This document shows, piece after piece, positions 38,826 through 46,687 of a stretch of 64,000 bases of DNA. Origin of the DNA: Tritrichomonas musculus (Eukaryota; Parabasalia; Tritrichomonadida; Tritrichomonadidae); NCBI GenBank assembly GCA_039105265.1, contig JAPFFF010000020.1, forward strand, positions 947,001-1,011,000. The letters run 5' to 3'. Within the stretch, counting starts at the first letter, position 1, and each line of letters begins with the position of its first letter. Under the pieces are notes generated by a model. That model did no database searches and was not told where the DNA came from. It saw nothing but the letters and a program-made list of their open reading frames with translations. Both the position numbers and the translations under genes were made by a program.

Positions 38826-38840
38826 TTATGTTTTAAATAC

Positions 38841-38872
38841 GGATCTTTTGATCCAGCCTTCAAGATTTGAAG
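38841..38872 (+). repeat. Double hairpin DH3 between convergent genes
   Basis: GGATC-TTTT-GATCC, 3 bases, CTTCAA-GAT-TTGAAG. It fills the 34-bp gap between convergent genes; the second hairpin covers the stop codon of the fibre-like gene (38,860-38,862). Candidate transcript-end structure for both genes. Confidence 0.75.
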
Positions 38873-41800
38873 ACAGCTAACATTTTATCATTTATTTTTG
38901 CAGTAATCACCCCCACCGTTGTTCTGTGTATTTTTGATGTAATAGCTGTTTGACCAGTTAATGTTTTCAATTCTCCTTCATCAATAAAAACTTCATCCCC
39001 AATTCCATAACATGATGTATCTGTAACTTTAACTAAATAATCACCACCTGAAGCAAATGTTACACATTTATTAACTTTATCAATCTTAACACAAATTCCA
39101 ACATACTCATTCCATCTGCCATTAGTCTTTACTGAACAAATACAATCTGTAGTATCATTTTCAGTTGATGGTATCCATTCATTCTTAACTTGTTTGTAAA
39201 CCTTACCTGTCATATATACTGGTGCACCAATTACAAAATCATTTATTGAATTCATTGATTCCTCAATTGGACAGTAATGAGTAATAGTTGTGTTTGTTTG
39301 TGATGCATGAAATGTTCCAGTTACTATTAAATTACCATTTATTGTTGCATCACCATTTTTGGCAACATATTTTTCATCACATTCACTCTTTAAAACCAAT
39401 TCATCATCATATTCAACTTCACCTTCATATTCTGCTGATGTAATTATAACACCATATGTTCCAAAATAATCATATAATGCTCCTGTTGCTTCTTCCCAAT
39501 ATAAATAACAGGAACCTCCAATATTATATTTATGTGTAATTGTTCCATGTCTTTCTTCTGTTTCTTGTGTTTGGTATATGATATCGAATTTATAATCAGT
39601 ATAAGGTACATTACCAATCAAATGTGCTCCTTCATGAAATGTAATAAATGATGTTCCTCCAAAATCCATCGTTATTCCTTCTGGTTCATAAATCCCTATA
39701 GTAATAGGTAATTGTTGCATTACTTTTTTTGATACGTTAACAGTCAAATCTTCTTTCTTTCTATATTCATTTAATGCAGTTATTAATTTTTCATTATTGA
39801 CAACATTATTAAACTCATTATTAACATATTTAGCTGAAAGTAATTTATTATCAGGGAATTCAGAAGGTTTTGAATTATATCCTAATTTATTTATTTCAAT
39901 TTTACCTTCGTATATATACATGTCATTTATATCTGATATTGTTCCTGAGGTTGTGATATATAACGAATAATTAATTTCAGAACACGTATATTTCTTTTTA
40001 ACACCGTTTTTGTCTGTTGATTCATATTTATATGTTCCAGTTATTACATTACTATTTTTCGTTAATGTTGCATCAATATAAAACTCATTTCTATTAAATA
40101 TTTTATACCATTCATAAACACATAATATTTTTGTTGAATATTTAGTAAATGTGTATGGAACGTCAACGAATTCGTAATTTAAAATATCATTCTCTCTTGT
40201 TAATATCTCATCAGTGTTTCCATAACTTAAATCTTCTTTTCTTCTAAAATTAGTTAATGCATTTGTTAATGTTTCATTATTGACTAAATTATTTGGGATT
40301 GTTGGGATTGCTTCAGCTAATTCTGTTTTTAATGCATAAGCATTTAATATATTTGTTAATTGATTGTTATTTTTAAAGTTTGTGTTTAAATATGTGTATG
40401 ACGGATAATTATCTTGAACATATCGAACAGTTGCATAATTATTTAATGTTTCACTTAATTTATTCGTGAATGATTCATTTAAATGATTTTTATGATTTTC
40501 TATCAATTTTTTTGTTGCTGATGCTGTTAATAATTGGTTATTAGTTAATGTTTCACCTAATAATAATTCATTATCGTTTTTAGCTGCTGGGGTGTATTTG
40601 AGTTTAACGAATGATGGTTGAATTGTTCCATAAATTAAAAGATATGGAAATTCATAAACTAATTCGCAATTAATAGCTGAAATATCTGCAGAATCTGAGT
40701 TCAAACATTCAATACTTCCATTTTCCTTATACTCATATTCGTAAATTCGGTACATCTCGCCAATATCATCAACCATAAATGAAACATCAATTTTATAATT
40801 AGTTTCAATATGTTCACAGTAATATTTAAAACATAATCTTTCATCAGGAATTATAATTTCTGTTTCAACATATGGTTTTTCTTCAACTACTTCGTGAGGT
40901 GCTAATACTAATCCATCATCAATTATTTCATCAACATATGCAACTTCTTTAACAGTTGATCCAGCATTTTTACTAAACGCTAATTTTAATGCACCAAATA
41001 TACCTTCAGCACCAACTTTCATTAATCCACCAAAGTTAAAACAAAAGTTACTAATTTGTACGACATCCATAACTACATCAAACCAATTAGTTTTATTTTT
41101 CATATCGTTAATTTCTTTCTCTAACTTTGCACAATAATTTTGAAGTGCTGATATTTGATTAACCGCAATATCAACAGTGTTACCTAATGAATTTAAAACG
41201 AATACGTGGGATTCAATGTTCTCACCTATGACTACACCTGATGTTTGGATATTAAAGTTTGTATATAATGTTGTGCATGCTTCAGGTCGTGGTGAAACAG
41301 TATAATAACCAGTATTAGCTAAGAATTCAAATGTATTCATTCCTTTTTCATAACTTACATCAGCAATAGTATAAATTAATTCTTCATCTTTTGGCATATA
41401 TAATATTAAACCATATGGAGGATTACCGACTTGCAAAGGTGAAGTATAATGGTATTCAAGTAATTCAAAATAATTGTCGGTTTGTAGTTTGTAGTTATTT
41501 AATCCAGATGATTTATATTCGAAGTCAACAATGAAGTCATAAGTTTTATTATTTATGTTCAAAGTTGCTGAATATGTACAATTGGCAGAGTCTTTGACGG
41601 GATAAATGTAAACCCTCCATGCATCATTATCTTCTTTATATGTTTGAATTTTACAGTTATCTTTAGGTGCTAACATTCCTTTATTAACTAACAACTCAAA
41701 TGGGTTTCCTTGATTATCATAACCAGCGAAAGTGTGCAATACTTTTTTATTAGCTTCATTTTTAGCAATACATATAAAAGCAACTTCGTGAGAACCAGGA

Positions 41801-42825
41801 TTTTTACGCGTTAATTTCAGGGGTATATTGAAGCTGTAATTAGTACCTACCCATTCATTACCTTGTTTAGTCATTTTGTAATCAGTACCGAATGCTTCAT
41901 CGTGAAACTCAAAAGTTTGACCTTCAATTAATGCTTCAAATTCAGGACTACCAGGAGCATATCCCCAATCAGCATAATATAAAGGATTTGTCTTATCATC
42001 TATTACACCGTAAGCTTTCATTTCATAGAAGTCGGGCAATGGTGAACGATATAATTTAAAGCAATTATCCGCATCTATTGTATTACACCTAAGATTTATT
42101 AATTTATTTGAATCATTAGCTTTGTCACAACTAACATTTGTTTTTTGATTTGCAATATAATTGATTTTCATAAATCCAGATGTATATAAATTTAATGGTG
42201 TATCACCTTTTTTGTTCGACATATATATTTTTGCTCCAACGTCATCTTCTTGATAAACCAACTCATAATTTCCATTTGAAATGTTAACAATAGGATTTTT
42301 AAACATGTTTTCTTTAGAAGTTTTAGTTATAATTGCTTTTGGTAATTTCATATATGCAGGTAATTCTATTTCGAAAACATCACCGATATATTCACCAAAT
42401 TCAGTTTTGATTGATAACGAATTTAAATCTGGTTGAACGCTTGCGCTCGCCAACATAGTTGGCTCTAAATTTTCCGTTAATTTATCTGAAGTAATGATGA
42501 AATCATATATACCATCTTCAAATGAAAAGTCGCCATCATCACCATCTTGTTTTTCTTCTAATGTTGTAATCCTTGATTCATGATTGTTTAATTCATCCGT
42601 AAATTTCATGGTTTGTTGATTGTATGTTGAAACTGATGCGTCAATGTCAGCAAGTCTTAATGTTAAACTTTGAGGATTTGTTGAAGACATTATTATGTCT
42701 CCATCAACTGTTGCATCATTGTGAACATGAATGTTTTTAAATTCTGAGTCTTTATCAGAACTACCACCTCCACCACCAGTGAATGCTCCATCTTTTGCAT
42801 TTTGTTTTGTTATTATTGCAGTCAT
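38860..42825 (-). CDS. Fibre/tail-spike-like virion protein of Maverick Z
   Basis: 1321 residues, the longest ORF of the element. N-terminus Gly/Ser-rich (FTGGGGGSSDKD) then a phage-fibre-like strand repeat (IHVHNDATVDGDIIMSST) and a short coiled coil (QQTMKFTDELNNHESRITTLEE). The middle is beta-rich. From about residue 760 to 1030 a loose repeat recurs four times: LTNNQLLTASATKK, NNNQLTNILNAYALKTEL, VNNETLTNALTNFRRKEDL, VNNEKLITALNEYRKKEDL. The tail repeats the strand pattern (KNGDATINGNLIVTGTF). These are features of trimeric fibres and peptide-decorated spikes. Probably the receptor-binding fibre; inferred from architecture, not homology. Confidence 0.6.
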   Translation of the reverse strand: MTAIITKQNAKDGAFTGGGGGSSDKDSEFKNIHVHNDATVDGDIIMSSTNPQSLTLRLADIDASVSTYNQQTMKFTDELNNHESRITTLEEKQDGDDGDFSFEDGIYDFIITSDKLTENLEPTMLASASVQPDLNSLSIKTEFGEYIGDVFEIELPAYMKLPKAIITKTSKENMFKNPIVNISNGNYELVYQEDDVGAKIYMSNKKGDTPLNLYTSGFMKINYIANQKTNVSCDKANDSNKLINLRCNTIDADNCFKLYRSPLPDFYEMKAYGVIDDKTNPLYYADWGYAPGSPEFEALIEGQTFEFHDEAFGTDYKMTKQGNEWVGTNYSFNIPLKLTRKNPGSHEVAFICIAKNEANKKVLHTFAGYDNQGNPFELLVNKGMLAPKDNCKIQTYKEDNDAWRVYIYPVKDSANCTYSATLNINNKTYDFIVDFEYKSSGLNNYKLQTDNYFELLEYHYTSPLQVGNPPYGLILYMPKDEELIYTIADVSYEKGMNTFEFLANTGYYTVSPRPEACTTLYTNFNIQTSGVVIGENIESHVFVLNSLGNTVDIAVNQISALQNYCAKLEKEINDMKNKTNWFDVVMDVVQISNFCFNFGGLMKVGAEGIFGALKLAFSKNAGSTVKEVAYVDEIIDDGLVLAPHEVVEEKPYVETEIIIPDERLCFKYYCEHIETNYKIDVSFMVDDIGEMYRIYEYEYKENGSIECLNSDSADISAINCELVYEFPYLLIYGTIQPSFVKLKYTPAAKNDNELLLGETLTNNQLLTASATKKLIENHKNHLNESFTNKLSETLNNYATVRYVQDNYPSYTYLNTNFKNNNQLTNILNAYALKTELAEAIPTIPNNLVNNETLTNALTNFRRKEDLSYGNTDEILTRENDILNYEFVDVPYTFTKYSTKILCVYEWYKIFNRNEFYIDATLTKNSNVITGTYKYESTDKNGVKKKYTCSEINYSLYITTSGTISDINDMYIYEGKIEINKLGYNSKPSEFPDNKLLSAKYVNNEFNNVVNNEKLITALNEYRKKEDLTVNVSKKVMQQLPITIGIYEPEGITMDFGGTSFITFHEGAHLIGNVPYTDYKFDIIYQTQETEERHGTITHKYNIGGSCYLYWEEATGALYDYFGTYGVIITSAEYEGEVEYDDELVLKSECDEKYVAKNGDATINGNLIVTGTFHASQTNTTITHYCPIEESMNSINDFVIGAPVYMTGKVYKQVKNEWIPSTENDTTDCICSVKTNGRWNEYVGICVKIDKVNKCVTFASGGDYLVKVTDTSCYGIGDEVFIDEGELKTLTGQTAITSKIHRTTVGVITAKINDKMLAVFKS
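42435..42463 (+). repeat. Double hairpin DH4
   Basis: First stem-loop GAACGC-TT-GCGCTC (one mismatch), directly followed by GCCAAC-ATA-GTTGGC (perfect 6-bp stem). In-frame inside the N-terminal part of the fibre-like gene. Confidence 0.6.
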
Positions 42826-42895
42826 TTATTAATTTATTAATTATAAAAATAAATATTTTTAATATACGAAGTTTAGAGATTTTATTATATAAAAC

Positions 42896-42927
42896 GGACC
42901 TAAAGGTCCTGAGGGTCATTTTGACCC
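42896..42927 (+). repeat. Double hairpin DH5 at the 3' end of the 113-residue gene
   Basis: GGACCT-AA-AGGTCC, 3 bases, GGGTCA-TTT-TGACCC. The second stem ends 3 bases from the stop codon of the minus-strand gene at 42,931. Candidate transcript-end structure. Confidence 0.75.
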
Positions 42928-42930
42928 GAA

Positions 42931-43272
42931 TCAATATTCAAATTTAGGGAATAATGTGAAGTTATCAGGTATTATTTCATTACCTTTTGCATCAGTGAAC
43001 CATACTTTAAATCTATCATGGTTTAATGTATATTTATATTTTCTGTTGTCATCTGGAGGCGTTAAATTAGCATACCAAACGAGAGAATCACAGTATTCAT
43101 CACGTGGAACAAATGACGCGTGGCATTCGGTTTCACCGTCTAAATATCCGTCACATGTAGCACGGCAATATTGAAAAGAAATATATCTATCATTACGAGA
43201 ATTAACGAACTCAGGAGGGAATTTATTTTCATAGTCACGAGTGATAAAGTAAGTTTTGGTTGTTTTATGCAT
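42931..43272 (-). CDS. Probable minor capsid (penton) protein of Maverick Z
   Basis: 113 residues with five Cys (CRATCDG, TECHA, EYCDS). The N-terminal FPPEF and the C-terminal block KYKYTLNHDRFKVWFTDA...PDNF align with FPPEW and KYFKLNSMDQRFWIDFYSDA...PKDSF of the larger capsid-type proteins at 1.7, 8.7 and 15.2 kb. A single jelly-roll would fit its size. Leader TTTTTATCAAATCATAA precedes the ATG. The alignment is by eye, so the assignment is moderate at best. Confidence 0.5.
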   Translation of the reverse strand: MHKTTKTYFITRDYENKFPPEFVNSRNDRYISFQYCRATCDGYLDGETECHASFVPRDEYCDSLVWYANLTPPDDNRKYKYTLNHDRFKVWFTDAKGNEIIPDNFTLFPKFEY

Positions 43273-43315
43273 TTATGATTTGATAAAAATAAAAATATAT
43301 AAATTTAAAACATGT

Positions 43316-43346
43316 AGCCTTTGGCTGCAGAATTCTTTTAGAATTC
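43316..43346 (+). repeat. Double hairpin DH6 on the stop codon of the 173-residue gene
   Basis: AGCC-TTT-GGCT, 3 bases, GAATTCT-TTT-AGAATTC (7-bp perfect stem). The second hairpin contains the stop codon (43,338-43,340). Both loops are TTT. Confidence 0.75.
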
Positions 43347-43859
43347 GTCTGGGTCTATTTCATCTTCGTTTATGTTACATTTACTAGCTAATTCGTTGAC
43401 GATTTCAACTTTAGCCTCAGACCTATTTTTAATGAATTCATTAAGTTTATTTTGGTTTTCACATTCTTTTACTACACATTCATGATAAAATGTTGTTTTA
43501 TAATTTATTCTATCAGCTTTAATATAAGCTTTCATTAATCGTATTTGTGATCCTGACGTTAAGGCACCGAGGGTGCTTTGCACCCCGGGCAGAGCCCAGG
43601 CACGTTTAGGAATAGTTAACCATTCACACTCAGGGAATAACTCTCTAAATTCTTTATATGTCATGACTTTTTGGGTATTAGGGCTTTGCCCGGGACTATG
43701 TCCTTTTTTATAAACTAATGAAAGACATAATATCTTTACGTTCATTTTATATTTATAGAATTTATCAGTTATGAAGTCATCAAAATATACTTGAACGGCT
43801 TTAAGTTCTGATTCAGGAAGTTTTTCAAATAACTTATTAATGTTGATGTATTCACTCAT
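43338..43859 (-). CDS. Unrecognised 173-residue Maverick protein
   Basis: Not recognised. Helical ends (INKLFEKLPESELKAVQVYF; KNRSEAKVEIVNELASKC) around a central part that contains two GC-rich double hairpins coding SPGQSP and ALPGVQSTLG, flexible Pro/Gly/Ser peptides unlike the Lys/Asn/Ile-rich rest. The protein probably tolerates them as loops. Contains three spaced Cys (HECVVKEC) near residue 128. Lies between the probable minor and major capsid genes, so a virion role is plausible. Confidence 0.55.
   Translation of the reverse strand: MSEYININKLFEKLPESELKAVQVYFDDFITDKFYKYKMNVKILCLSLVYKKGHSPGQSPNTQKVMTYKEFRELFPECEWLTIPKRAWALPGVQSTLGALTSGSQIRLMKAYIKADRINYKTTFYHECVVKECENQNKLNEFIKNRSEAKVEIVNELASKCNINEDEIDPDEF
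43571..43597 (+). repeat. Double hairpin DH7
   Basis: GGGTGC-TTT-GCACCC, 1 base, GGGC-AGA-GCCC. The most GC-rich of the set, in-frame inside the 173-residue gene. Confidence 0.8.
43681..43703 (+). repeat. Double hairpin DH8
   Basis: GGGC-TTT-GCCC, 1 base, GGAC-TAT-GTCC. In-frame in the same gene as DH7, 84 bases away. Same geometry (4-3-4, 1, 4-3-4) as DH2. Confidence 0.8.
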
Positions 43860-43957
43860 TTATATAGAAATAAAAAATTTGAAAAATAAATTTTAAATAG
43901 ATTTAAAAATTTTTGAAAACGTTTGAAATGAAAAAATAATTAAATTAATTATTAGAT

Positions 43958-45676
43958 TTATTCATAACCAACTGGAACACCTTTAGGGAAATATTCAACA
44001 CCTTTTGTTGACCAAGCAAAGTATGTATCGCTACATATCCAAGCTTCAGGCGCAGGTGGGTGTTGATCTGGATATTCTGGATCAGGAATATAATAAGTGT
44101 CATCAATTCCTCTATACATTGGTTGACCACGGAATGTAACTGTAACAGAATTAGAGCCAGTATCGATTCCATCAAATACATAACCAGCGTTTGAACGTTC
44201 AAGTTGGAAGTTAATACCAAAACTTGTTCCATCACTTCTGCAGTTTGAGTAACGTTTACCAGTTACGGGATCATTAAGGGGTTGAGTGAATGAATCCTCA
44301 AATTCTTGTGTAGCTTCAAGTGGTCCATCTAATTCATTAGCTATTAATTGATGTTGATAGAAACGAGCAGAGCAAGTGTTTGAAAATTCAGTATCTGGAT
44401 AAGTTCTTTTATTAACGACTAATTGAACGTTTTGATACATGATATTATCAAAGCATGTAATATCTAATGGACTCTTAGGGAACATCATTGTAATATTTGT
44501 TGCATTTCTGAGAGGCATTGATTTTGAAATTTCTAAACCATTAACTTTAGCAGTACCTTCAAATATTTCACGTGTTAATTCTTGTGATGGAACTAATAAT
44601 GCAGTTTGTAATTCACGAATGAGTCCTTGATATACTCCAGGCTTGAGACCAAATCCTGAAAGATTTGATCGACCTAATTGAATGGTACCACCTAAAACAT
44701 TTAATGTTATTTTACCAACTTTCATATCAATTCCATTTGCTGCTGTTATAGTTAATTTATCATTTACTACTTTATCTTTTGATACATTAACCTTTAATAT
44801 ATTTGGATCAGGTTCTTCGTTTTCATTTGGAGCTTCACCAGCTTTATATTGAACGACAATATTAGCTGGCTTTCCTACTTGTGTGAATTTACGAGTAATT
44901 GGAACAACTGCTGGCATTTCTTCATCAATGGCTTTATCATCGAGAAATTGAAATGTTTCTTTAACAACATTAGGATTAACTTGAGCCCAAACCATGGCAC
45001 GAAGTGATGTTTTAACTTCTGCTTCAATTTCTCCACAAATATCGTTAGGATAAAGTTGCCATGCTTGAAGTGCGAGCTGATCAGTAAATGGTATTGTTAA
45101 TTCTATAGTTATTTTGTGTGGTTTACCATCGGCAATGTCTGCAAGTGGAATATACCATCCGCAAATTGAAGGTGAAAATTGAGATACATTTTCCCATGTT
45201 GAGTGAGAGAATTTTGAAGTTGCTTTAGCAGCACGTGGTTTAATTGAATTATAAGCGAATGATTCACGCTGTAATTCATCTTGTCTGTATGTATCTAAAA
45301 GTTTTCCATCAATCCAAAATCTACAGTCTTCATAGAATTCAACGGCATTTTTGAAACCAACAAATATTTGCAATAACTTATTAGTATCTGCGGAAACATC
45401 AATAGCTTCAGATAATTGAACGAGATAATCCAAAAGAACCGTAGAAAATCCTTTTTCCATTTGTGAAATTGTATGACCAGAATGAGTTAGTTTTATTCTT
45501 GTTTTAGTTCCTACTGGCATTGGTGCATCTTTATTTGTGAATTCTTCCATAACTTGACTAAATGAATTATCACCACCATTTCGTTGAATTAAATTTCTAA
45601 GTTTGTTTTGAAAGAATGTGAGAATATCTCCTTCATCATTACCTAAATTTTTCGTCTGAGCGTTTAAGAATGTCAT
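43958..45676 (-). CDS. Probable major capsid protein of Maverick Z
   Basis: 572 residues, the size of Polinton double jelly-roll capsid proteins. Beta-rich with alternating polar/hydrophobic strands (HKITIELTIPFTDQLALQAW; VTVTFRGQPMYRG), a helix-rich N-terminus (FQNKLRNLIQRNGGDN), a WENVSQFSPSICGWYIPLAD segment at about 160, and an aromatic, Pro-rich end (YYIPDPEYPDQHPPAPEAW). No membrane segment or enzyme motif. Identification rests on size, composition and place in the virion block. Divergent from the MAFGSW gene at 45,789 across a 112-bp AT-rich region. Confidence 0.6.
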   Translation of the reverse strand: MTFLNAQTKNLGNDEGDILTFFQNKLRNLIQRNGGDNSFSQVMEEFTNKDAPMPVGTKTRIKLTHSGHTISQMEKGFSTVLLDYLVQLSEAIDVSADTNKLLQIFVGFKNAVEFYEDCRFWIDGKLLDTYRQDELQRESFAYNSIKPRAAKATSKFSHSTWENVSQFSPSICGWYIPLADIADGKPHKITIELTIPFTDQLALQAWQLYPNDICGEIEAEVKTSLRAMVWAQVNPNVVKETFQFLDDKAIDEEMPAVVPITRKFTQVGKPANIVVQYKAGEAPNENEEPDPNILKVNVSKDKVVNDKLTITAANGIDMKVGKITLNVLGGTIQLGRSNLSGFGLKPGVYQGLIRELQTALLVPSQELTREIFEGTAKVNGLEISKSMPLRNATNITMMFPKSPLDITCFDNIMYQNVQLVVNKRTYPDTEFSNTCSARFYQHQLIANELDGPLEATQEFEDSFTQPLNDPVTGKRYSNCRSDGTSFGINFQLERSNAGYVFDGIDTGSNSVTVTFRGQPMYRGIDDTYYIPDPEYPDQHPPAPEAWICSDTYFAWSTKGVEYFPKGVPVGYE

Positions 45677-45788
45677 TTTAAATATTGAAAAAAAATTAAA
45701 TAATAAGTTAATAAAGAAAAGAATTTTAGAGTTTGAAAAAATAAATGAATTAAGAAATGAAAAATAAAATTTTTACATTAATGAAAAT

Positions 45789-46109
45789 ATGGCGTTTGGA
45801 AGTTGGTTTAAAAATATTGTGAACGGAGCTAAAAACATAATTGGCAAAATAGTTCCAAAAGTAAAGAAAGCAGTTGAAACAGTTGGTAGATTTGCACCAT
45901 TGATAGGACAAGCTGGTGATTTAATAGGTGGAAGTGCTGGTGAGGTGATAAATACAATCGGAAATGGTGTGAGTAAATTAAATGACAGAATTAATTATAA
46001 AGGTGGAAACGTTAACGCGTTAGGTGCGAATGGTGCAGGAACTCGAAGAATTGTAGGCGCAAATGGTAGTGGTGTAAGAAGATTTGATATTCCATTACTG
46101 AAGGAATAA
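45789..46109 (+). CDS. Small amphipathic protein, MAFGSWFK family member 2
   Basis: 106 residues. Starts MAFGSWFKNIVNGAKNIIGK, a clear amphipathic helix, followed by VPKVKKAVETVGRFAPLIGQ, a Gly-rich hydrophobic part (GDLIGGSAGEVINTIGNG) and a tandem repeat NALGANGAGTRRI / GANGSGVRRF. The arginine-Gly tail could be a processing or binding site. Shared first eight residues with 37,851-38,078. Adenovirus-like minor core/lytic role is speculative. Confidence 0.65.
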   Translation: MAFGSWFKNIVNGAKNIIGKIVPKVKKAVETVGRFAPLIGQAGDLIGGSAGEVINTIGNGVSKLNDRINYKGGNVNALGANGAGTRRIVGANGSGVRRFDIPLLKE

Positions 46110-46116
46110 AAATAAA

Positions 46117-46257
46117 TCATGAGTAAAGTCGTTTCCTCATTTCATCAGTTAAAGGTGGATCTATATTTAATGTTGGGGAAAGTTTCACAATGCGAATGAG
46201 TAAATTAGCGAGTTCAATAATTGCTAAACAACCAAGAAAAATTTCTGATAAACTCAT
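46117..46257 (-). CDS. Tiny membrane protein ORF (46 residues)
   Basis: ATG at 46,255-46,257, stop at 46,117-46,119. One clear hydrophobic helix (IFLGCLAIIELANLLIRIV, residues 6-24) then a polar tail (SPTLNIDPPLTDEMRKRLYS). It fills the only gap between the genes at 45,789 and 46,328. Short, but its coding-like composition and fit to the compact gene map support it. Confidence 0.5.
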   Translation of the reverse strand: MSLSEIFLGCLAIIELANLLIRIVKLSPTLNIDPPLTDEMRKRLYS

Positions 46258-46298
46258 TTATTATTAATTAAAAATTTTTATTTTTGTTTTTAATTAAA

Positions 46299-46327
46299 GA
46301 TCTTTGATCAGAATTATTTCATAATTC
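46299..46327 (+). repeat. Double hairpin DH9 abutting a start codon
   Basis: GATC-TTT-GATC, 1 base, GAATTAT-TTC-ATAATTC. The last base of the second stem is immediately before the ATG at 46,328, so the pair occupies the 5' leader of the 119-residue gene and could affect initiation. Confidence 0.7.
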
Positions 46328-46687
46328 ATGGATTTAAAAGTTATTGAACCAATTAAAAACTATTTAAAAGAATTTAAAACAGTAGATGAATTTAATTTAT
46401 GGTATTCAAAGAATAAAGAAGAAGTGGATAAGTTAACGACTCATAAATTAAACAAAATGTATAAAATCGATGGTTATAGAATTACAAAAATAAAGGGTGT
46501 GTTGATGTTAAAGAAATGGGTTGAAAAAGAGGAAAAAGAGATAGTTAGTAAGGCTTCGCCCAGGACGGAGTCCATTGAAGAATTAAGGAATGAAATAAAT
46601 GAAATCAGAAATACAGTAAATAAAATTATATCATTTCTTCAGGAATCATCAAGTTCTATTGATGTATTACCGCCATCGACAACTTGA
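46328..46687 (+). CDS. Unrecognised 119-residue Maverick protein with C-terminal coiled coil
   Basis: Lys/Glu-rich; N-terminal helical domain (EFNLWYSKNKEEVDKLTTHK, KMYKIDGYRITKIKG) and a coiled-coil heptad segment near residues 82-105 (IEELRNEINEIRNTVNKIIS). The 22-base DH10 lies in-frame between them and encodes SPRTES, a natural linker. Overlaps the convergent ATPase 3' end by 49 bases. Confidence 0.55.
   Translation: MDLKVIEPIKNYLKEFKTVDEFNLWYSKNKEEVDKLTTHKLNKMYKIDGYRITKIKGVLMLKKWVEKEEKEIVSKASPRTESIEELRNEINEIRNTVNKIISFLQESSSSIDVLPPSTT
46552..46573 (+). repeat. Double hairpin DH10
   Basis: GGC-TTC-GCC, 2 bases, GGAC-GGA-GTCC. In-frame in the 119-residue gene. The pattern closely matches DH2 (same TTC first loop, same second stem). 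Confidence 0.75.

Noticed and set aside
43945-44235. 96-residue minus-strand ORF
   Set aside because: Other-frame shadow of the probable major capsid gene.
43958-45676. Assignment of the 572-residue protein as a second surface adhesin
   Set aside because: No signal peptide or membrane helix, and it lies in the virion gene block.
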